Source of the DNA: Hymenochaete sp. R1
Lineage: Eukaryota; Basidiomycota; Agaricomycetes; Hymenochaetales; Hymenochaetaceae
Reading direction: 5' to 3'
DNA length: 64,000 bases
Assembly (NCBI GenBank): GCA_019400425.1
Contig: JAFREE010000001.1
Span: 124,001 to 188,000, forward strand
Both the position numbers and the translations under genes were made by a program. Position 1 is the stretch's first letter; every line of letters starts with the position of its first letter. Below, piece by piece: positions 35,704 to 48,206 of the stretch. The notes beneath the pieces are model-generated. The model was given only the letters and a program-made list of their open reading frames with translations, made no database searches and was not told the DNA's origin.

Positions 35704-38581
35704 ATGCGCTGCTTCTCGCGCAGCAGTCTCGTACTCGCTGCATGCGCTCTTCTCGCCTGCCTCAACTTCACCCTCGTCCATGCCCAGGACCAGTCGAACT
35801 CCCAGTCCGCCTCAGCCTCAGCCAACTCTACATCCAGCGCCTCAGCCTCAGCAGCCGTCACGACCTCAAACTTCACGACAACCATAACAACGACGTCCAA
35901 CTCTCAGGAGACAACATTCACCTCCGTCATACAGACTACGAGGACCCTCAATGCGTCCGCGACTGCCGACGCCTCAGCGAGCGCATCTGCCTCGGCTTCT
36001 GCATCCGCCACACCTGCTCCCATCGCTCTCGACACCAAAATCGATGGAGGGTTCGGCGTCCTTGGTGCCATTCTTATCATCACTGGCCTTCCCAGCGCCT
36101 TCTGGGGCCACAAAAACAGATGGTGTGTGTATTTTGTCTTTTTCTCACCTATTTCCAAAAAGGCCTCCACGCCTATCGTCTCCGAGTCCATATATTATTT
36201 CCTCGCATCCACTCAATTCCCGGACTGTACTCACCCCTCTTCCATTCATTCCTGTCGTCTAATATTCACAGGTCGTCCTTCTTCCTTATCGGCTTCTACT
36301 CGTTCGCACTCGCATGCCTCGCTCTCATCCTCAAGTTCGGCGTGCTCGAAGCCGTTAATCCACCCGATGCGAAGCTTCGTGGCGTCTTCGTCTTTGCGTG
36401 CTCCGTAGCTGGTATCGCCGGTGGGGGTGTCGCCATCTTCTTCTGGCAGCAGGCAAAGTACTTCATCGGCGGTTGGGGAGGCTTTGCGCTCGGACTATGG
36501 ATTCAATGCTTCCGGCCAGGCGGCCTCATCCATCCTATCGGATTCAGGTGGATTATGTATTTGTGTAAGATTGAGGCGGCCGTCGAAATTATTGCATCAC
36601 TATATGAAACTAATACCTGGCTTCTTTTCAGGTCTTGCGGTTGCTGGGTTCTGCCTTTGCACGCTTCCGAAGATACATTACCATGTACTTTTGGCTTCGA
36701 CTGCGATAGTTGGCGCGAGCGCCTTCGTTCTTGGCATCGATTGCTACACTACAGCCAATCTTAAGGAGGTACATACATCCCCCCTCTTTTATTTTTAACT
36801 GCCCAGACGCTTATCATCTTGACTATTAGTTCTACGTGTGGAACCTCGGGTTTGACTCTTTGTTTTCCAAATTTGTGAATAACGGGATTCAATTCCCGGT
36901 TTCGCAGATGATGCAGATTGAAATCGGGTTGATCGCGGCATTCGCACTCATGGGTGCTGCGGTGCAGCTCCGTATTCTTAAACTGTTGCAATTCAAACTG
37001 CGAGAAATTCAGCGCGAGCAAAGAAAACGCGACGAAGAAGAGGAAGATAGAGCAGCTACACGTTTCCAGATGACCGAAAAGGAACTCGCCCAGTGGGAGA
37101 AAGAGCATGGACGAGCTGACTCGAATTTTGCGGGTCTTCCTCTACTCAAAGACCATGAAGCTCATTCACCGGCAACTGAGGACGCATCGACTCTATTCGA
37201 CGGGAATCGCAGGTCGAGGCACCTTTCCGGCATCTCTGACTTCAATCCTAATTCCGGTGACGAGCGCCATCCAGACTCTGCTGCGCTTCCAGCCATTGAC
37301 CTTGGCGGAAACTTGGGTGCCGATCTTCCGAAGGCATTTGTATCCGATCTTGACGTGTCGTCTCCGCTGTCATCCAAGGCAATCTCACCCCAGGACCGGG
37401 AGGAATTGTCAAAGAAGGAACAGTTACTGGCGGAAATAACTGATCTTCGCAAATCTATCGACCAGCTCCGAACATCCACACCAGGCTCGTCCGAAGCCGG
37501 CACTCGCTCCCGCCCCCAGTCATTCACCTCCCGAAGGACCTTGAGTGTGGGCTTAGCTGAAGCAGTCGAGGGACCCACTCGTCCGCCACGCGCTCAGGAA
37601 CCCCGTGCGCGTATCAATTCTATGGTATTATCGCAATATGGTGACGCACTGAATGTGGGTCAATCGTTGAGCCGGCCGTCAAGTGCCCCTATGCAGGACG
37701 AAACGAGTTGGAACGAGTACGTCAAAGAGCGTAAGCTTTTCCAGCCTCCTGGTGGTGTATCTCCTCCGATCGCACCGCAGCCTCAACGTGCCTCCGTGAA
37801 TGTTCCGAACGCAGTTGCCGAGGCCCTTGCCCGCCGACGTGAGCAGGAGGCTGCTTACAATGCGGCCGAGTTTGGCGTTCCTGGTGCTCACCACCGTTCG
37901 TCATCGTATGGCTTCCCCGGAGACCGCAACAGCCGCCCGGTTTCTGGAATGTGGCAGGACCAGCCGCAGCAACCGCCAAAGTCTGCCACAGTCGGTACCA
38001 AGGCTCCCGTCAACATCCTGCCCCCTCGTAAGGCGGACGGACAGCAGCAGCAACAGCACAGTAGGCCCTCTGCTCCTCGCACAAAGACATTTGAAGAACT
38101 TGCCGAGCGTCATCGTGAGCGTATGCGCGACCTTCAGAGGCCCCTGAGCGAGGCTGAGCGTGAACAAGCGGCTCTCGCAGAGGCGCGTAACCGCTGGGAA
38201 AGGTCAAAGTCCGCGGAGAAGGCAGCTACGTCTAAACGCCTCGCGGAGAAGGAAGCCGCGTTGAAGCAGCGCTTGGACGAGCGTGAGGCGCAGGAAAGAG
38301 AACACAAGAAGCACGCTGAACAACATGAGAGGTCTTTGAGCGCTGACCGCCTCGGCAAGCTTCCTGGCGCATCGGGCTCGAACTCGAAGCGGCAATCGAT
38401 GCTGAAAGTCGAGGACTGGAGGAAGTATCAGCAGGATGCTGACCAGCAACCTCGTCAGTCGCCCACGTCGTCAGCGAAGCGTGACTCGAATGTCCCTTTT
38501 CCTGCGGGGGCGGCACGGAACGCAGGTCAAAGGCAGCCGTCTGCGGGTGATAGGCGCCGTAGCAGCCAAATGTATCCTTGA
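35704..38581 (+). CDS. DUF4203/TMEM198-type seven-helix membrane protein with long cytosolic tail
   Basis: Four exons: 35704-36122, 36272 to about 36565, about 36632-36767 and about 36830-38581. A cleavable signal peptide (residues 1-26, CFSRSSLVLAACALLACLN core, VHAQ end) precedes a Ser/Ala/Thr-rich extracellular stretch with SASASA repeats, probably O-mannosylated. The membrane domain then runs through GFGVLGAILIITGLPSAFWG, FLIGFYSFALACLALIL, GVFVFACSVAGIAGGGVAIF, FIGGWGGFALGLWI, CLAVAGFCLC, ASTAIVGASAFVLGID and QIEIGLIAAFALMGAAVQL, which fits the DUF4203 fold. The C-terminal 520 residues are cytosolic: a Glu/Arg coiled coil straight after the last helix, a Pro/Ser-rich middle and a second Ala/Glu/Arg coiled coil. 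Molecular function is not known; a sensor or scaffold role is inference. Confidence 0.85.
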
Positions 38582-40127
38582 AAACATTACGATGCCCATA
38601 ACTCACGGAATCGACGTGACTCGACACGACTCCGCTCGGTGCACTTCTTCCGGTAAAGTTTTGTGTTGACGCGTTCAAGTTCGGAACTCGTACGCTGTAC
38701 TTGCTATATGTTCATTTCTGTCTGTTTCAATCCCCTCCCCCCCAAATTTTTAAGACTTTTTAAAACCCTATTTGGACCTTTGTTCATCACGCGAATTCTT
38801 CGCCTCGATTTCTTCCTCTTTCCACGTCGTCGAATCTACATCCGAATCTCCTCGCAATCGCAATATGGACAATCATCTGCATTATCATCGTTATAATCGA
38901 TCCTAGTCGAATTTTCGAACTCTCGCCCCCCCCCCTTCCTCCTCCCACATACACAGGTAAAAGACACAGAACTGCGGACTTCCGGCAGTTCACGTTGCGT
39001 AATTTCTTTGTTTTAGCATGTGTATAAGCGCTTTTCTTCTTCATCACACTGAACCCTTCGAAACCAAACGAACATTTTGTTTGGACCGATTTCTCCCTCC
39101 GCCTACATTCAGCAATCCCTCCCATTCCAGTCCTTTCATATCATCCAAGTACAGTACATTCACACTACGCCTCATCTCGCTGTCGTTCTTTTAACATCGT
39201 CACCATCATCTCGCACCTCGCACTCGCACTAGCATTCCCTTTCCCAATCTCCTTTTCTTGCAACACCATAGATCATTCCTAAGTTAGCGGCCAGCTCAAC
39301 ATCTCCTCGATTTTCCAGTTTTCGACCGGAAATCAAGAGGGAAGAGAGCCTATCCGCGCAGTCTTCGTACATACAGTGACGATTCCCTCCATTCCCATCC
39401 CTTGCATCGTACCTCAGACTTTCTGGTACTCCTTTTTTGTCTTGTTTCACACATCCAAGTACGCACGTACGGGATGTGCTTGACGTTCTACTCGAGGGTA
39501 GAAAAATTTGGCTCAAGTCCATGAAACGGTGCGGTTTGGTCTCTAAAGAAGACCTTACTGTCCGTCCCCACCAACCCATCACTCATTCACCGTCATTCGT
39601 GGTCTCGCGCACTTCAGCAAGCCTGGAGTATCGCGTACCCGCACTACAGGCCGTGAAACCGTTTCTTGCGAATCAAGCTTCTTTTCATCCTCCCTTTCTC
39701 TGTACATCGCCCATCTTGTTTTACTTTTACTCTTACTTTTACTTCTAGCCTGAACGTTATGCTGTCCTCTTTTCTTTTCAACGAGAACCATTTTTCAATC
39801 CAATTTTTTTCGCAGTTCGAGTATATGACATGAGTATCTATTTCTTGTTTTTTTTTTCTCTTTTGTTCTCTTTCTCTTTGATGAAATCGAATTATGTCTT
39901 GAAGACCTGAATAGCCATTCTTGATGAGACGTATCGTGATCACACAGCTGAGTGGATTGGAAGAAAAAGTCAGAGAAAGGTATGTGGTACGTGTGACTGA
40001 TACTACTATGCTGAGAAGAAGGGGAGGAGAGGGGGGGGGGGTGAGTATTTCGAATATTATGCAATAAGGTATCTAAAAGAGTCCAAGTTGAAGGATGATG
40101 ATACACAAGACCTCCGTCCGCACGCCG
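38582..40127. other. Long convergent intergenic region with homopolymer tracts
   Basis: Two genes end towards each other 1.5 kb apart, much more than the other convergent pairs up to 24 kb (about 75-290 bp). It contains a C tract (about 38926-38936) followed by CT repeats, and a G tract (about 40031-40041) preceded by GGGGAGGAGA. The candidate ORFs (39229-39582 minus, 39437-39748 plus) overlap each other and look like chance. No gene is supported. Confidence 0.5.
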
Positions 40128-43100
40128 TTATACCTTGGCTATGAGCCTCCTCGTCTCCTGCGGCGTAAAATGCAAGATTATCGACAAGATGCGGACGAGA
40201 TGGGGCTGACCAATCCAAATAAATACAAGCATCGTCAGTTTCGTGCCAAAACAATCTCGAGAGAAGAGAAGAGACACACGTACCCTCATATCCTTATGCT
40301 CCAAAAACTGCAAAATCACATTCCGCAGGTACTCCAAATTGACCTCCTCTTCTGCGTTCGTCCGTGGCAAAGGAGGCGTAGACGACGAGTTCGGGCCCGT
40401 TGAAGTAATCGAGGGCAATGTGGTTCCTACCACCGGGGGTGATGAAGGTGAAGGTGCAGGCGACCCGATACGTGAGAGCTCCGCCACGGACGATTTGGGC
40501 GACGTGAAGACGTCCGTGGAGGCGGAGGCGTTCTCGTGTCTCCCGATCGCGCTCCAGTAGCCGACGCCGGGGTTGCGCTGGCGCTCGAGGAGGGCGGCTG
40601 AGTTTTGGACCTTGCGGAGTTCGTCGCGGAGGGTCTGATAACGATATACGCGTTGTTTTTTGTAGGAGAAATAATAGAGTCCGGATTGACGTTGTTGTAC
40701 GCGCGTGAAAGTTGGTGAGATTTTGATATGGAGGCGAAAGGAACGGCACTGACCTTGTTCAGAGTGCGGACTTGTGATTCGCGTTCTCGGGCCTCGTTAA
40801 GTTCAGTCTCATAGTCTTCTGTACGTTTCGAAGCTTCCGACACCTGTTTCTGCAGCTGCGCCTAGACAAAAAAGTCAACACATAGAGATCATACTCGAAA
40901 GATGACGAACACCTGCCTCAAGTTGGTTGACACGGTCCTTTTGGCGATCCAAGTCGTGTAACTGCTCCTTTGAAGCCTTGACCTGATTCTGCAAGTCCAC
41001 AATCGTCTGCTTCAATTTGCTCATCTCCTCTTCGCTCACGCCCTTCGACTTTGACGAAGCGTCCATCGCCAGCCGCAAAGCCTCCATCTCCTGTGTCTTC
41101 TGCTGCAAACTCTTACTCAACCCCGCTTCGGTGTCGTTTCGGTCCCTTTCGACATCTGCTAGTCTCGCGCTCAGCTCGGCGATACGAGTCTCGTACTTGG
41201 CTTCTAGAGTTGCTCGTGTGCGCTCGTGGTCGACAGACGCGTCGGCTGGTTTCATGGTCTTGTACTCAAGCTCACGTTGTGCATCCGCTAGCTCTTCAGC
41301 GAGAAGGGCACTGCGGTCTGTGACCTCCCGTAATTGAAACTCGAGTTCGGAAGTGCGACTTTGGACGGACTCGAGATGCGATTGAGCCGATTCGACCTCT
41401 GCCTGGCGAAGTTGGAGCTGGTCGAAGAGGGAGTCGCGCTCGGAAGAAAGCGAACGAACTGAGGTTTCTAGAGTTTGGATTTTTGAGCTTTTTGCCGAGA
41501 TTTCTTTCTGTAAAGAGTTCTAGGCAAGATTTCATTAGGTGTTTCATATCTTCCCAAGATTGAAGAATTATACCTTTATCGACGCCGCTTCGAGTTCCAA
41601 TTGACCTCTTCGAGCCAAAAACTCCTTTTCGGCCCTCTCCTTCACACCGAAGACCTCCCGATCAAAGTGCGCCTTCAAACCTGTAAAGTCCCTGTCCTTT
41701 TCAGCTCGAACAGCTTTCACCTCATCTTCCAGTTTCGACCTTTCCGCTCTTTCCTTTTCCCTCTCGACCTTCTCCTTATCCCTCAAAGAATTGGCTTCCT
41801 TCTGCGCGTCGTCTCTCTCCCTTTCCGCTTTCACAAGCTTCTGGCGCACGGTCTTCAGAAGACTAATGGCCTTTGTCCTCTTCTCCTCTTCCTCCTTCAC
41901 AGTCTCTTTCATTTTCTGTACTTGCGTGTGTGCTTCCTCTAACTCCGCTTTAATTTTGCGTGTGCCTTCTTCGGCTTGGGAAGACGACCCTTGAGCTGCT
42001 GCTAGGAGCGCTTCAGATTCTCCTAGCTGTTTCCGTAGGGTATCGACAAGCTCGGTCTGGGACCGGCTTTCTAGACGGTGGGTGTCTCGGAGTTCTTCTA
42101 TTCGACTATCGTACGCTGTTCACCATTGTCAGAATACGTGATTGCGCACGGAGAGATATGAAACATACTGGACAGTCTATTGCTTAGACGTCTAATCTCT
42201 TCTTTGGAAGTCTGAAACGAAGAATGAATGACTTTATTTTGATACGAGGCCAAGCATGAACCTACGTCGGCAGTTGAGTGCAAAGATTGCAAGTGATCCC
42301 TCAGTCCATTAGTATCCGAGAGCTGGGACACTGGTGTTAGCTCCAGTAGTACGGATAATAACGTATCTTGGCTGGTGCTCATATGCTCTAGCTTTGAGGT
42401 AACATCTAGCACAAAGTCACTGAAATGAACAAAAGCTTCCCAAGCAACAACACTATAAGGCGTACCGTTAAACCGTTGCTCCAACGTGCTATACCTATGT
42501 TTCCAGTCTTCCCCGCCTTCTACAACAGATGAAATCGCACTTTTAGGATGTGAGGCTGCTAGATTTGTAGGCACCGTGGGAGAGAGTGAGGGTAAGGGCA
42601 CGTCTGCCTCCGGATAGCGTGTGTTCTCAGCGGGGAGCTTGGTCGACGGTGATGCCTCGTCCTTCGTTAGAGAAAAAACTGGTGCATTTGCATCGCTAAC
42701 GTCCGTAGTGGAAGACAGAGGGTCTGACAATACACTTGTAGGTGCTGACAACAACAAAGGTGGAGGTGGTCCAATGCCCGCCACTGCGTCTGCATCTGCG
42801 TCGAGGACAGGGGAGAGAGGCGGAGAGTCTGGCAACGGCAACGACGTGGGCGACATAGGCTCTTCGCGAGCTGTCTCGACAAGGTCGGGAGCAGATGCTG
42901 GGGCAGGAGAGGATACATGCGAGGGCTCTGGAGTAGGCGTTGGCGATTTCGACACGTCTCCGATCGCAAATGAAGCCCGCAGCCTGTTCTCGAGAGTAGT
43001 CCTCGAAGACGTGACCGGTTTGAGCTCCCGTTCAGTTTGTGGTAGACTGGTCGTGCTGGCATTTAAACGAGCAGGGCTTTCTGACGAGGGTGAGGTTAGG

Positions 43101-43339
43101 CCAAAGGGCCGTTGCGCAGCTAATGATTTTCGAAAAGACGAGAGGGCGGATTCAGCTAGGTGACCCGTAGACTGCGCAACGTTCGAGAGATCGAAGGACC
43201 CCGAGCCTGAAGGCACTCGGGCGTGTTGCTCATTTGCACCTCCCACCGATTCTTGACGGGCATCCTGCGAGCCTGAACGAATTGGATGACCTGGACGAGG
43301 TTGAGGCTGCGCTAGGCTATCCACAAGGTTTTTGAACAT
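40128..43339 (-). CDS. Golgin-type coiled-coil protein with C-terminal GRIP/GRAB-like domain
   Basis: Golgins tether vesicles at the Golgi, held there by Arl1 (GRIP) or Arf1 (GRAB). The N-terminal 300 residues start MFKNLVDSLAQ and are Ser/Pro/Ala-rich. A long coiled coil then covers several exons (KMKETVKEEEEKR, KLVKAERERDD, AELSARLADVERDRND, SKLKQTIVDLQNQVKASKEQ). The C-terminus carries NLEYLRNVILQFLEHKDM joined across an intron to RPHLVRILSIILHFTPQE, ending TRRLIAKV. The Glu-Tyr-Leu in the first helix and the hydrophobic second helix match GRIP-related domains. I cannot separate Imh1-like from Rud3/GMAP-210-like by eye. Start ATG 43339 and stop 40130-40128 are clear; interior introns are short and approximate. 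Confidence 0.85.
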
Positions 43340-43643
43340 TGGGTCGGTGAGAAGCCTGAGGAAGGATGGTGACTGGTTGAGTGCTGAGTGCGCGTCTCAA
43401 ACTCAGGCGTTTCTTTTCCACGTTGAAGACCAATCCGATGCCAACGCAGTAATCAAAAGGTGTTCAACAACACTACTTATATTTTTTGTTGCATATGCTA
43501 ATATTGAAATCCACTCTCCACCAAAAGCTGGGTCGTGTAATGACTAGGACGATAGCGCACTGCATAATGTCTATTATAAAGGCTGGAGTTGGGTTGCAAT
43601 ATACAAATGCTCAGCAGTATAATGAAAGAATAGATGGATCCTT
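43340..43643. other. Intergenic between EF-Tu and golgin genes
   Basis: Both flanking genes are on the minus strand, so this holds the golgin promoter and EF-Tu 3' UTR. No further feature seen. Confidence 0.5.
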
Positions 43644-45593
43644 CTACGCAGTCTCGATGATCTTCGTCACAATACCAGTTCCGACTGAGGTCCTTAGAGT
43701 CAGATCATTGCAATTACCTTGAGAAATACCACTTACTAGTTTTGCCACCCTCACGAAGCGTGAAGCGGGATCCAATCTCAGCAGCGACGTCATGCACCAA
43801 TTCACAGGTCATTTCGACGTGATCGCCGGGCATGACCATTTTCTCAGCGGCATCCGCAGTGCCATCTGGGAAGTTGAGCGAGACAGTGATGTCAGCGGTA
43901 CGTAAGAAGAGCTGAGGCCTATAGTTGGCCATGAACGGCGTGTAGCGACCACCCTCATCCTTGGTCAGTACCTAACGATAATTGTCAGTAGTTAATTGCG
44001 AGGGTTCGAGTTCAGTGACTAACGTAGATCTGAGCTTGGAATTTTTTGACCGCCTTCATCGAACCTGGAGCAATCACGACCATCCCACGTTTGACCTGCT
44101 CCCGCTTTACACCACGGAGAAGTGCACCCATGTTGTCACCAGGCTCGCCCTAAGTAAATAATTAGCACTCAGTTAAACGCTAGGTGTATATATAACTAAC
44201 TCGGTCAAGTTCCTTGTGGAACATTTCTAACACTAAAATTAGAATCAAAACAACAAATGAACGAATAAATCGTACCAATGCCAGTCAGAGTTGTCTTGAA
44301 CGAGTTGCCAAGACCGACAATTTCGATTTCATCACCCTTATTGATGGTACCGCGTTCAACCTGGAAAGATTGTGAGTCCATAACTTTGTGAGTTTGCTGT
44401 GCTACTTACACGACCAGTGCAGACGGTTCCACGGCCAGAGATCGAGAATACGTCCTCGACCGGCATGAGGAAAGGCTTGTCAAAGTCACCTAACGAAATG
44501 ATTGGCTTTGAGTACAAAATAAGTAAAGCCATTACTTACGAGGAGGAAGTTCTAACCACTTGTCGCAAGCCGCAACCAGTTCCTTGATTTTGTTGACACC
44601 AATCTCAGGATTCCGACCTTCCAAAGCAGCCAAAGCCGAACCCATGATAATGGGGGTCGATTCACCGTCAAAGTTGTACGTCGAGAGCAAGTCACGCATT
44701 TCCATATCCACGAGTTCCAACATTTCGGCATCCTCAACCATATCGATCTTGTTGATAAACACTACTAATTTTTTGATGCCGACCTGACGTGCCAATAGCA
44801 AATGTTCACGAGTCTGGGGCATTTGACCATCGGTAGCCGATACGACCTAAAGCGGAAGGAGAAGAAAGAAAGAAAATCAATGTCATGTCCAAATACAGAA
44901 GGCAACGATTCTTTACAATAATAGCACCGTCCATCTGAGCCGCGCCAGTAATCATGTTTTTAATGTCTGCGCACGGGTCAGCTCAAATCTCATGTTTACT
45001 AGTCTATCGAGACGTACAATCAGCATGGCCGGGGCAGTCAATATGACCGTAATGCCGGCCCTCGGTTTCGTATTCAACGTGGGCGGAGTTGATAGTGATA
45101 CCGCGGGCCTTCTCTTCCGGCGCCTTGTCAATTTCGGCGTAGTCAGTGAAGGTTGCTCCACCATCCTCTGCTAGAGTCTTGGTGATAGCGGCGGTAAGTG
45201 TTGTCTTTCCATGGTCAACATGTCCGATAGTACCAATGTTCATATGGGGTTTGGCCCGAGAGAACTTGCCGGCTGCCTCCGCGTATTTGCGGGTAAGCAC
45301 TAATTTACGGCACGCGAACAGTCAGAGAGCGGTACGACTTGAAGGTCAAAGAAGAGTTGGCAAACTTACTGAGCGAGCCGACATAGCCATAAGCTGCTGT
45401 TGGAGAACGGTGGGATGCAGAAGCAATGGCACCAAAGCGTGAAGGCTTGAATGACCGAACCGCTGGCGAGAAAAAGAGTGAGAGTGAGAACAGACAACGA
45501 CAGGGATTTGGAAGGAAAAGAATGATAAATACCAGCGGTAGACATGAGACGACGACCAGCCATAGCCGGCGCAGCCAGCCTTACACCAAGCAT
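43644..45593 (-). CDS. TUF1: Mitochondrial elongation factor Tu
   Basis: It delivers aminoacyl-tRNA to the mitochondrial ribosome. About ten exons join to a protein of roughly 450 residues. The N-terminus ([20 protein letters not shown], then [15 protein letters not shown]) is a mitochondrial presequence. GTPase motifs are intact: G1 GHVDHGKT, G2 region with [11 protein letters not shown]3 DCPGHAD, G4 NKID and G5-type GSALAA. Domain 2 and 3 landmarks include [22 protein letters not shown] and [11 protein letters not shown]. The last intron has a GTAAGT donor after GGKT. Only the CCTCAG acceptor gives the family's C-terminus, [13 protein letters not shown]. An unspliced reading would end early at 43714. 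The gene is divergent from PEX14 across 220 bp. Confidence 0.97.
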
Positions 45594-45813
45594 GATGAAG
45601 AGACGAGGAAGAAGAGAATGGAGGGTAGAGAGGCGCAGAGAAGGAAAGTTCACAGAAACACGGATGGATTTGCTCCTCTCCTTTCCTGCTCAGCGTTTCT
45701 CAATGAAAAACGAATTTTAAGCGAGAGTATCTCACGACCACGTGATCTTTACCGGATAATATCACATGAGCGACTTCTTCTTTCTTCCTCCAGATCTACC
45801 TTTCTTTCTCGTC
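45594..45813. promoter_or_regulatory. Divergent promoter of TUF1 and PEX14
   Basis: A 220-bp gap between diverging starts. It contains CACGACCACGTG (45733-45744) with a CACGTG E-box core at 45739-45744, the same 12-mer found in the SLX9/XRCC2 divergent promoter. Confidence 0.5.
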
Positions 45814-46903
45814 ATGGCTTCACCAGACAGAGCAGAACTCGTTCGGAATGCGGTAGCTTTCCTTTCAGATCCAAAGGTGGGCTGATTGTATTTTTAAAAA
45901 ATAATGAGTTTTCATTCTGCATCCAGAGTCAAGCTTCAACTTTGGCTCAGCGGATCCAATTCCTAGAGGCCAAGGGACTCACTCCTCCGGAAATAGATGA
46001 AGCCATAAAGCAGGCTTCAGGAAGGCAGCCGCAGCCAATCCATGCTTCTCAGTATCAACAACCCAACTACTATAGCCCACAGCGATACTCACCATACAGT
46101 CCATATCCAGAGCGTCAACCGTTGGATTGGAGGGATTATTTCGTGCGTCTCTAGCTTATACACTTCTTCTACTAACTAACATAGTGCATGTCAGATAATG
46201 GCTGTCGTGTCTGGAAGTTTCATGTTTGGTGCCGTTTCTCTTGCACGAGTGAGTCTCTATTATCTCCGATGCAGTGGCTTTAACTCATTCCTCTCAGAAA
46301 TTCCTTATGCCTCATCTTCAACCCCCATCCTCAACGGCATACGAGGGCGATAGAGATGCACTCACAGCGCAATTCGATGCAGCGGAAGCAACGCTCAAAC
46401 AAATACAAGAAGACACCGCTGGCATCCGTCAAGCTGTCGAAGAGCAGAAGGCAAAAGTGGACCAGACGACACAAGACGTCGACGCTTGCGTTAAGGAAAT
46501 GCGAGAAGGAGGGGAGCGAACAGGGAACGAGATGCGAGAAATCCGTGAAGAAGTCAACTCCATTCGGGAGATGTTACCAAAAGTGAGGTTCCCTTCGTAA
46601 CTCTCTATAACAATGATTAATGACTTAATTTATCCTGCGTCTCAGATGATGGACAAGAGCAAGGAAAGCCAGTCTCAATCCTTGACTGAGCTCCAACAGG
46701 AGCTAAAGTCATTGAAAGCTTTACTACTAAGTCGCGGACCATCCTTCCCAGCGTCTCCGTCTCCCTCCCTTCCAAACCTAGTCGGTCGACCTTCGATTCC
46801 TGCGTGGCAGCTTGCCGGGAACCCCTCGTCTGAACCATCTCCCTCTACTCTCCCAAGCAGTACAATTTCTTCAGGGCCCAATGAACATACTAGCGAAACA
46901 TAA
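45814..46903 (+). CDS. PEX14: Peroxin 14, peroxisomal import docking protein
   Basis: PEX14 sits in the peroxisomal membrane and docks the PEX5 receptor with its cargo. The N-terminal PEX5-binding helix bundle is clear: RAELVRNAVAFLSDPK spliced to SQASTLAQRIQFLEAKGLTPPEIDEA. It includes the paired aromatic residues (F in AVAFL and IQFLEAKGL) that hold WxxxF motifs. A Tyr/Pro/Gln-rich linker follows, then a membrane segment (IMAVVSGSFMFGAVSLA) split by introns. Next are a coiled coil (TAQFDAAEATLKQIQED, IREEVNSIREMLPK) and a Ser/Pro-rich tail. Five coding exons; the first ends at 45876. The stop is at 46901-46903. It is about 310 residues long, usual for fungi. Confidence 0.93.
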
Positions 46904-47117
46904 TTACTTATATTCATGTATTATGCACCATACCTTATTTACTAGCGGAATCAATTTTTACTCTTTTTACCGGACATTCAAATAAACAGCGAGTCTGAGT
47001 CTTGAATGCAAATTACATACGGAACGGCGAGCCGCAAGTCCCGTTCGTCCAGCGCTGTCTTGATTCCGTCCTTCACCTTCTTCATTCCACCCGTTCCCCC
47101 AAAAACCGACGAAAAAA

Positions 47118-47943
47118 ATGATGTTCAACGCCCTTAAGACCGCCTCCCGCTCAGCGACTATATCAGCGTTCCGCAGACCAGCTGCGGCGACAGCCTTCTG
47201 CCCGCAACGCTTCTCTCCGTTTGTACGGACGCTTGTCAGTACGTTTCTGGCGTTTGACCCGTTTATTGTAGGCTTGCCTGATATATCTGCCTTCCCTCTA
47301 CCCTTTCTTTTGCAGCGAAAAAGTTTACGTCGGACCACGAAGCTGTTATTTTTGATGACGAGACGAGCGTAGGGACGGTCACGATCACGGATTACGCCCA
47401 GCAGAGTTTGGGAGATGTAGTGTTCGTTGAACTACCTGCTATTGGGACGAAGGTTGCTGCACATGGTACGCACGAATTTATGGCTACTTTCAATAGATTA
47501 TCTCAACGCTTTATCTTCGGTTTTAAGAACAAATTGGCGCGGTAGAAAGCGTGAAGGCCGCCTCTGACATCGTTGAGTCCTGTTTCCCAAACCCACATTT
47601 TCGTCTGCTTATGACTTCTCTGTCCATCTTGCTTTCTTTCACAGTATTCACCTGTCTCCGGAACCATTGAAGAAGTCAACGGAGAGCTCGGTGACCAGCC
47701 CAGCCTCATCAACAAGTCACCAGAGGACAAAGGTTCGATGCTTTCATATCCGTGCCTATCTTATCCACTTGACTGAACGACGGTTGGGGTTTTAGCCTGG
47801 CTTTGCAAAATCAAGCTCTCAGATCCCAAAGAGGTGAGTCACAGCTTTATTCATCTTGGCGGGTCAGATTAACGACCTCCTTTTCACAGATTGATGGTCT
47901 CATGGATGCGGAAACGTACAAGGCGCACTGCGAGTCGGATTAG
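47118..47943 (+). CDS. GCV3: Glycine cleavage system H protein
   Basis: The lipoyl carrier of the mitochondrial glycine decarboxylase complex. The N-terminal 40 residues are Arg/Ala/Ser-rich (mitochondrial presequence). The mature part starts [14 protein letters not shown] and has [21 protein letters not shown]. The lipoyl-lysine motif is [12 protein letters not shown] (Lys at the centre), and [12 protein letters not shown], then [10 protein letters not shown] and [10 protein letters not shown] follow at the C-terminus. Six exons; the first is 47118-47238 with a GTACGT donor and phase 1, and the second starts at 47316. About 165 residues, the normal length. Its 3' end converges on the complex I subunit gene. 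Confidence 0.95.
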
Positions 47944-48206
47944 ATATACTCTAGGACTGCGAGATCAGGGGTCGGAAGAGGGATAGACGTTGGCAGTACT
48001 GTAACTTATTTTCATGCTCGGGACTCTCAATTCAACTTGAGGATTCGCTTGACTGTTTTAGAAAGCACTCCTTGTAGATAGCACGCTCTGTTAGATATGG
48101 GTTTGGTTCAGGATGAAAAAAAGAAACGGATTCAAATTATCTATAATCACAGGGGATAATCGGTTGGGGAGGGGGTAGTGTGTATGTGTCCGGGAGAGGC
48201 GCAGGA

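Noticed and set aside
42621..43163. 180-codon plus ORF opposite the golgin
   Set aside because: Antisense shadow of the Ser/Pro/Ala-rich N-terminal golgin exon.
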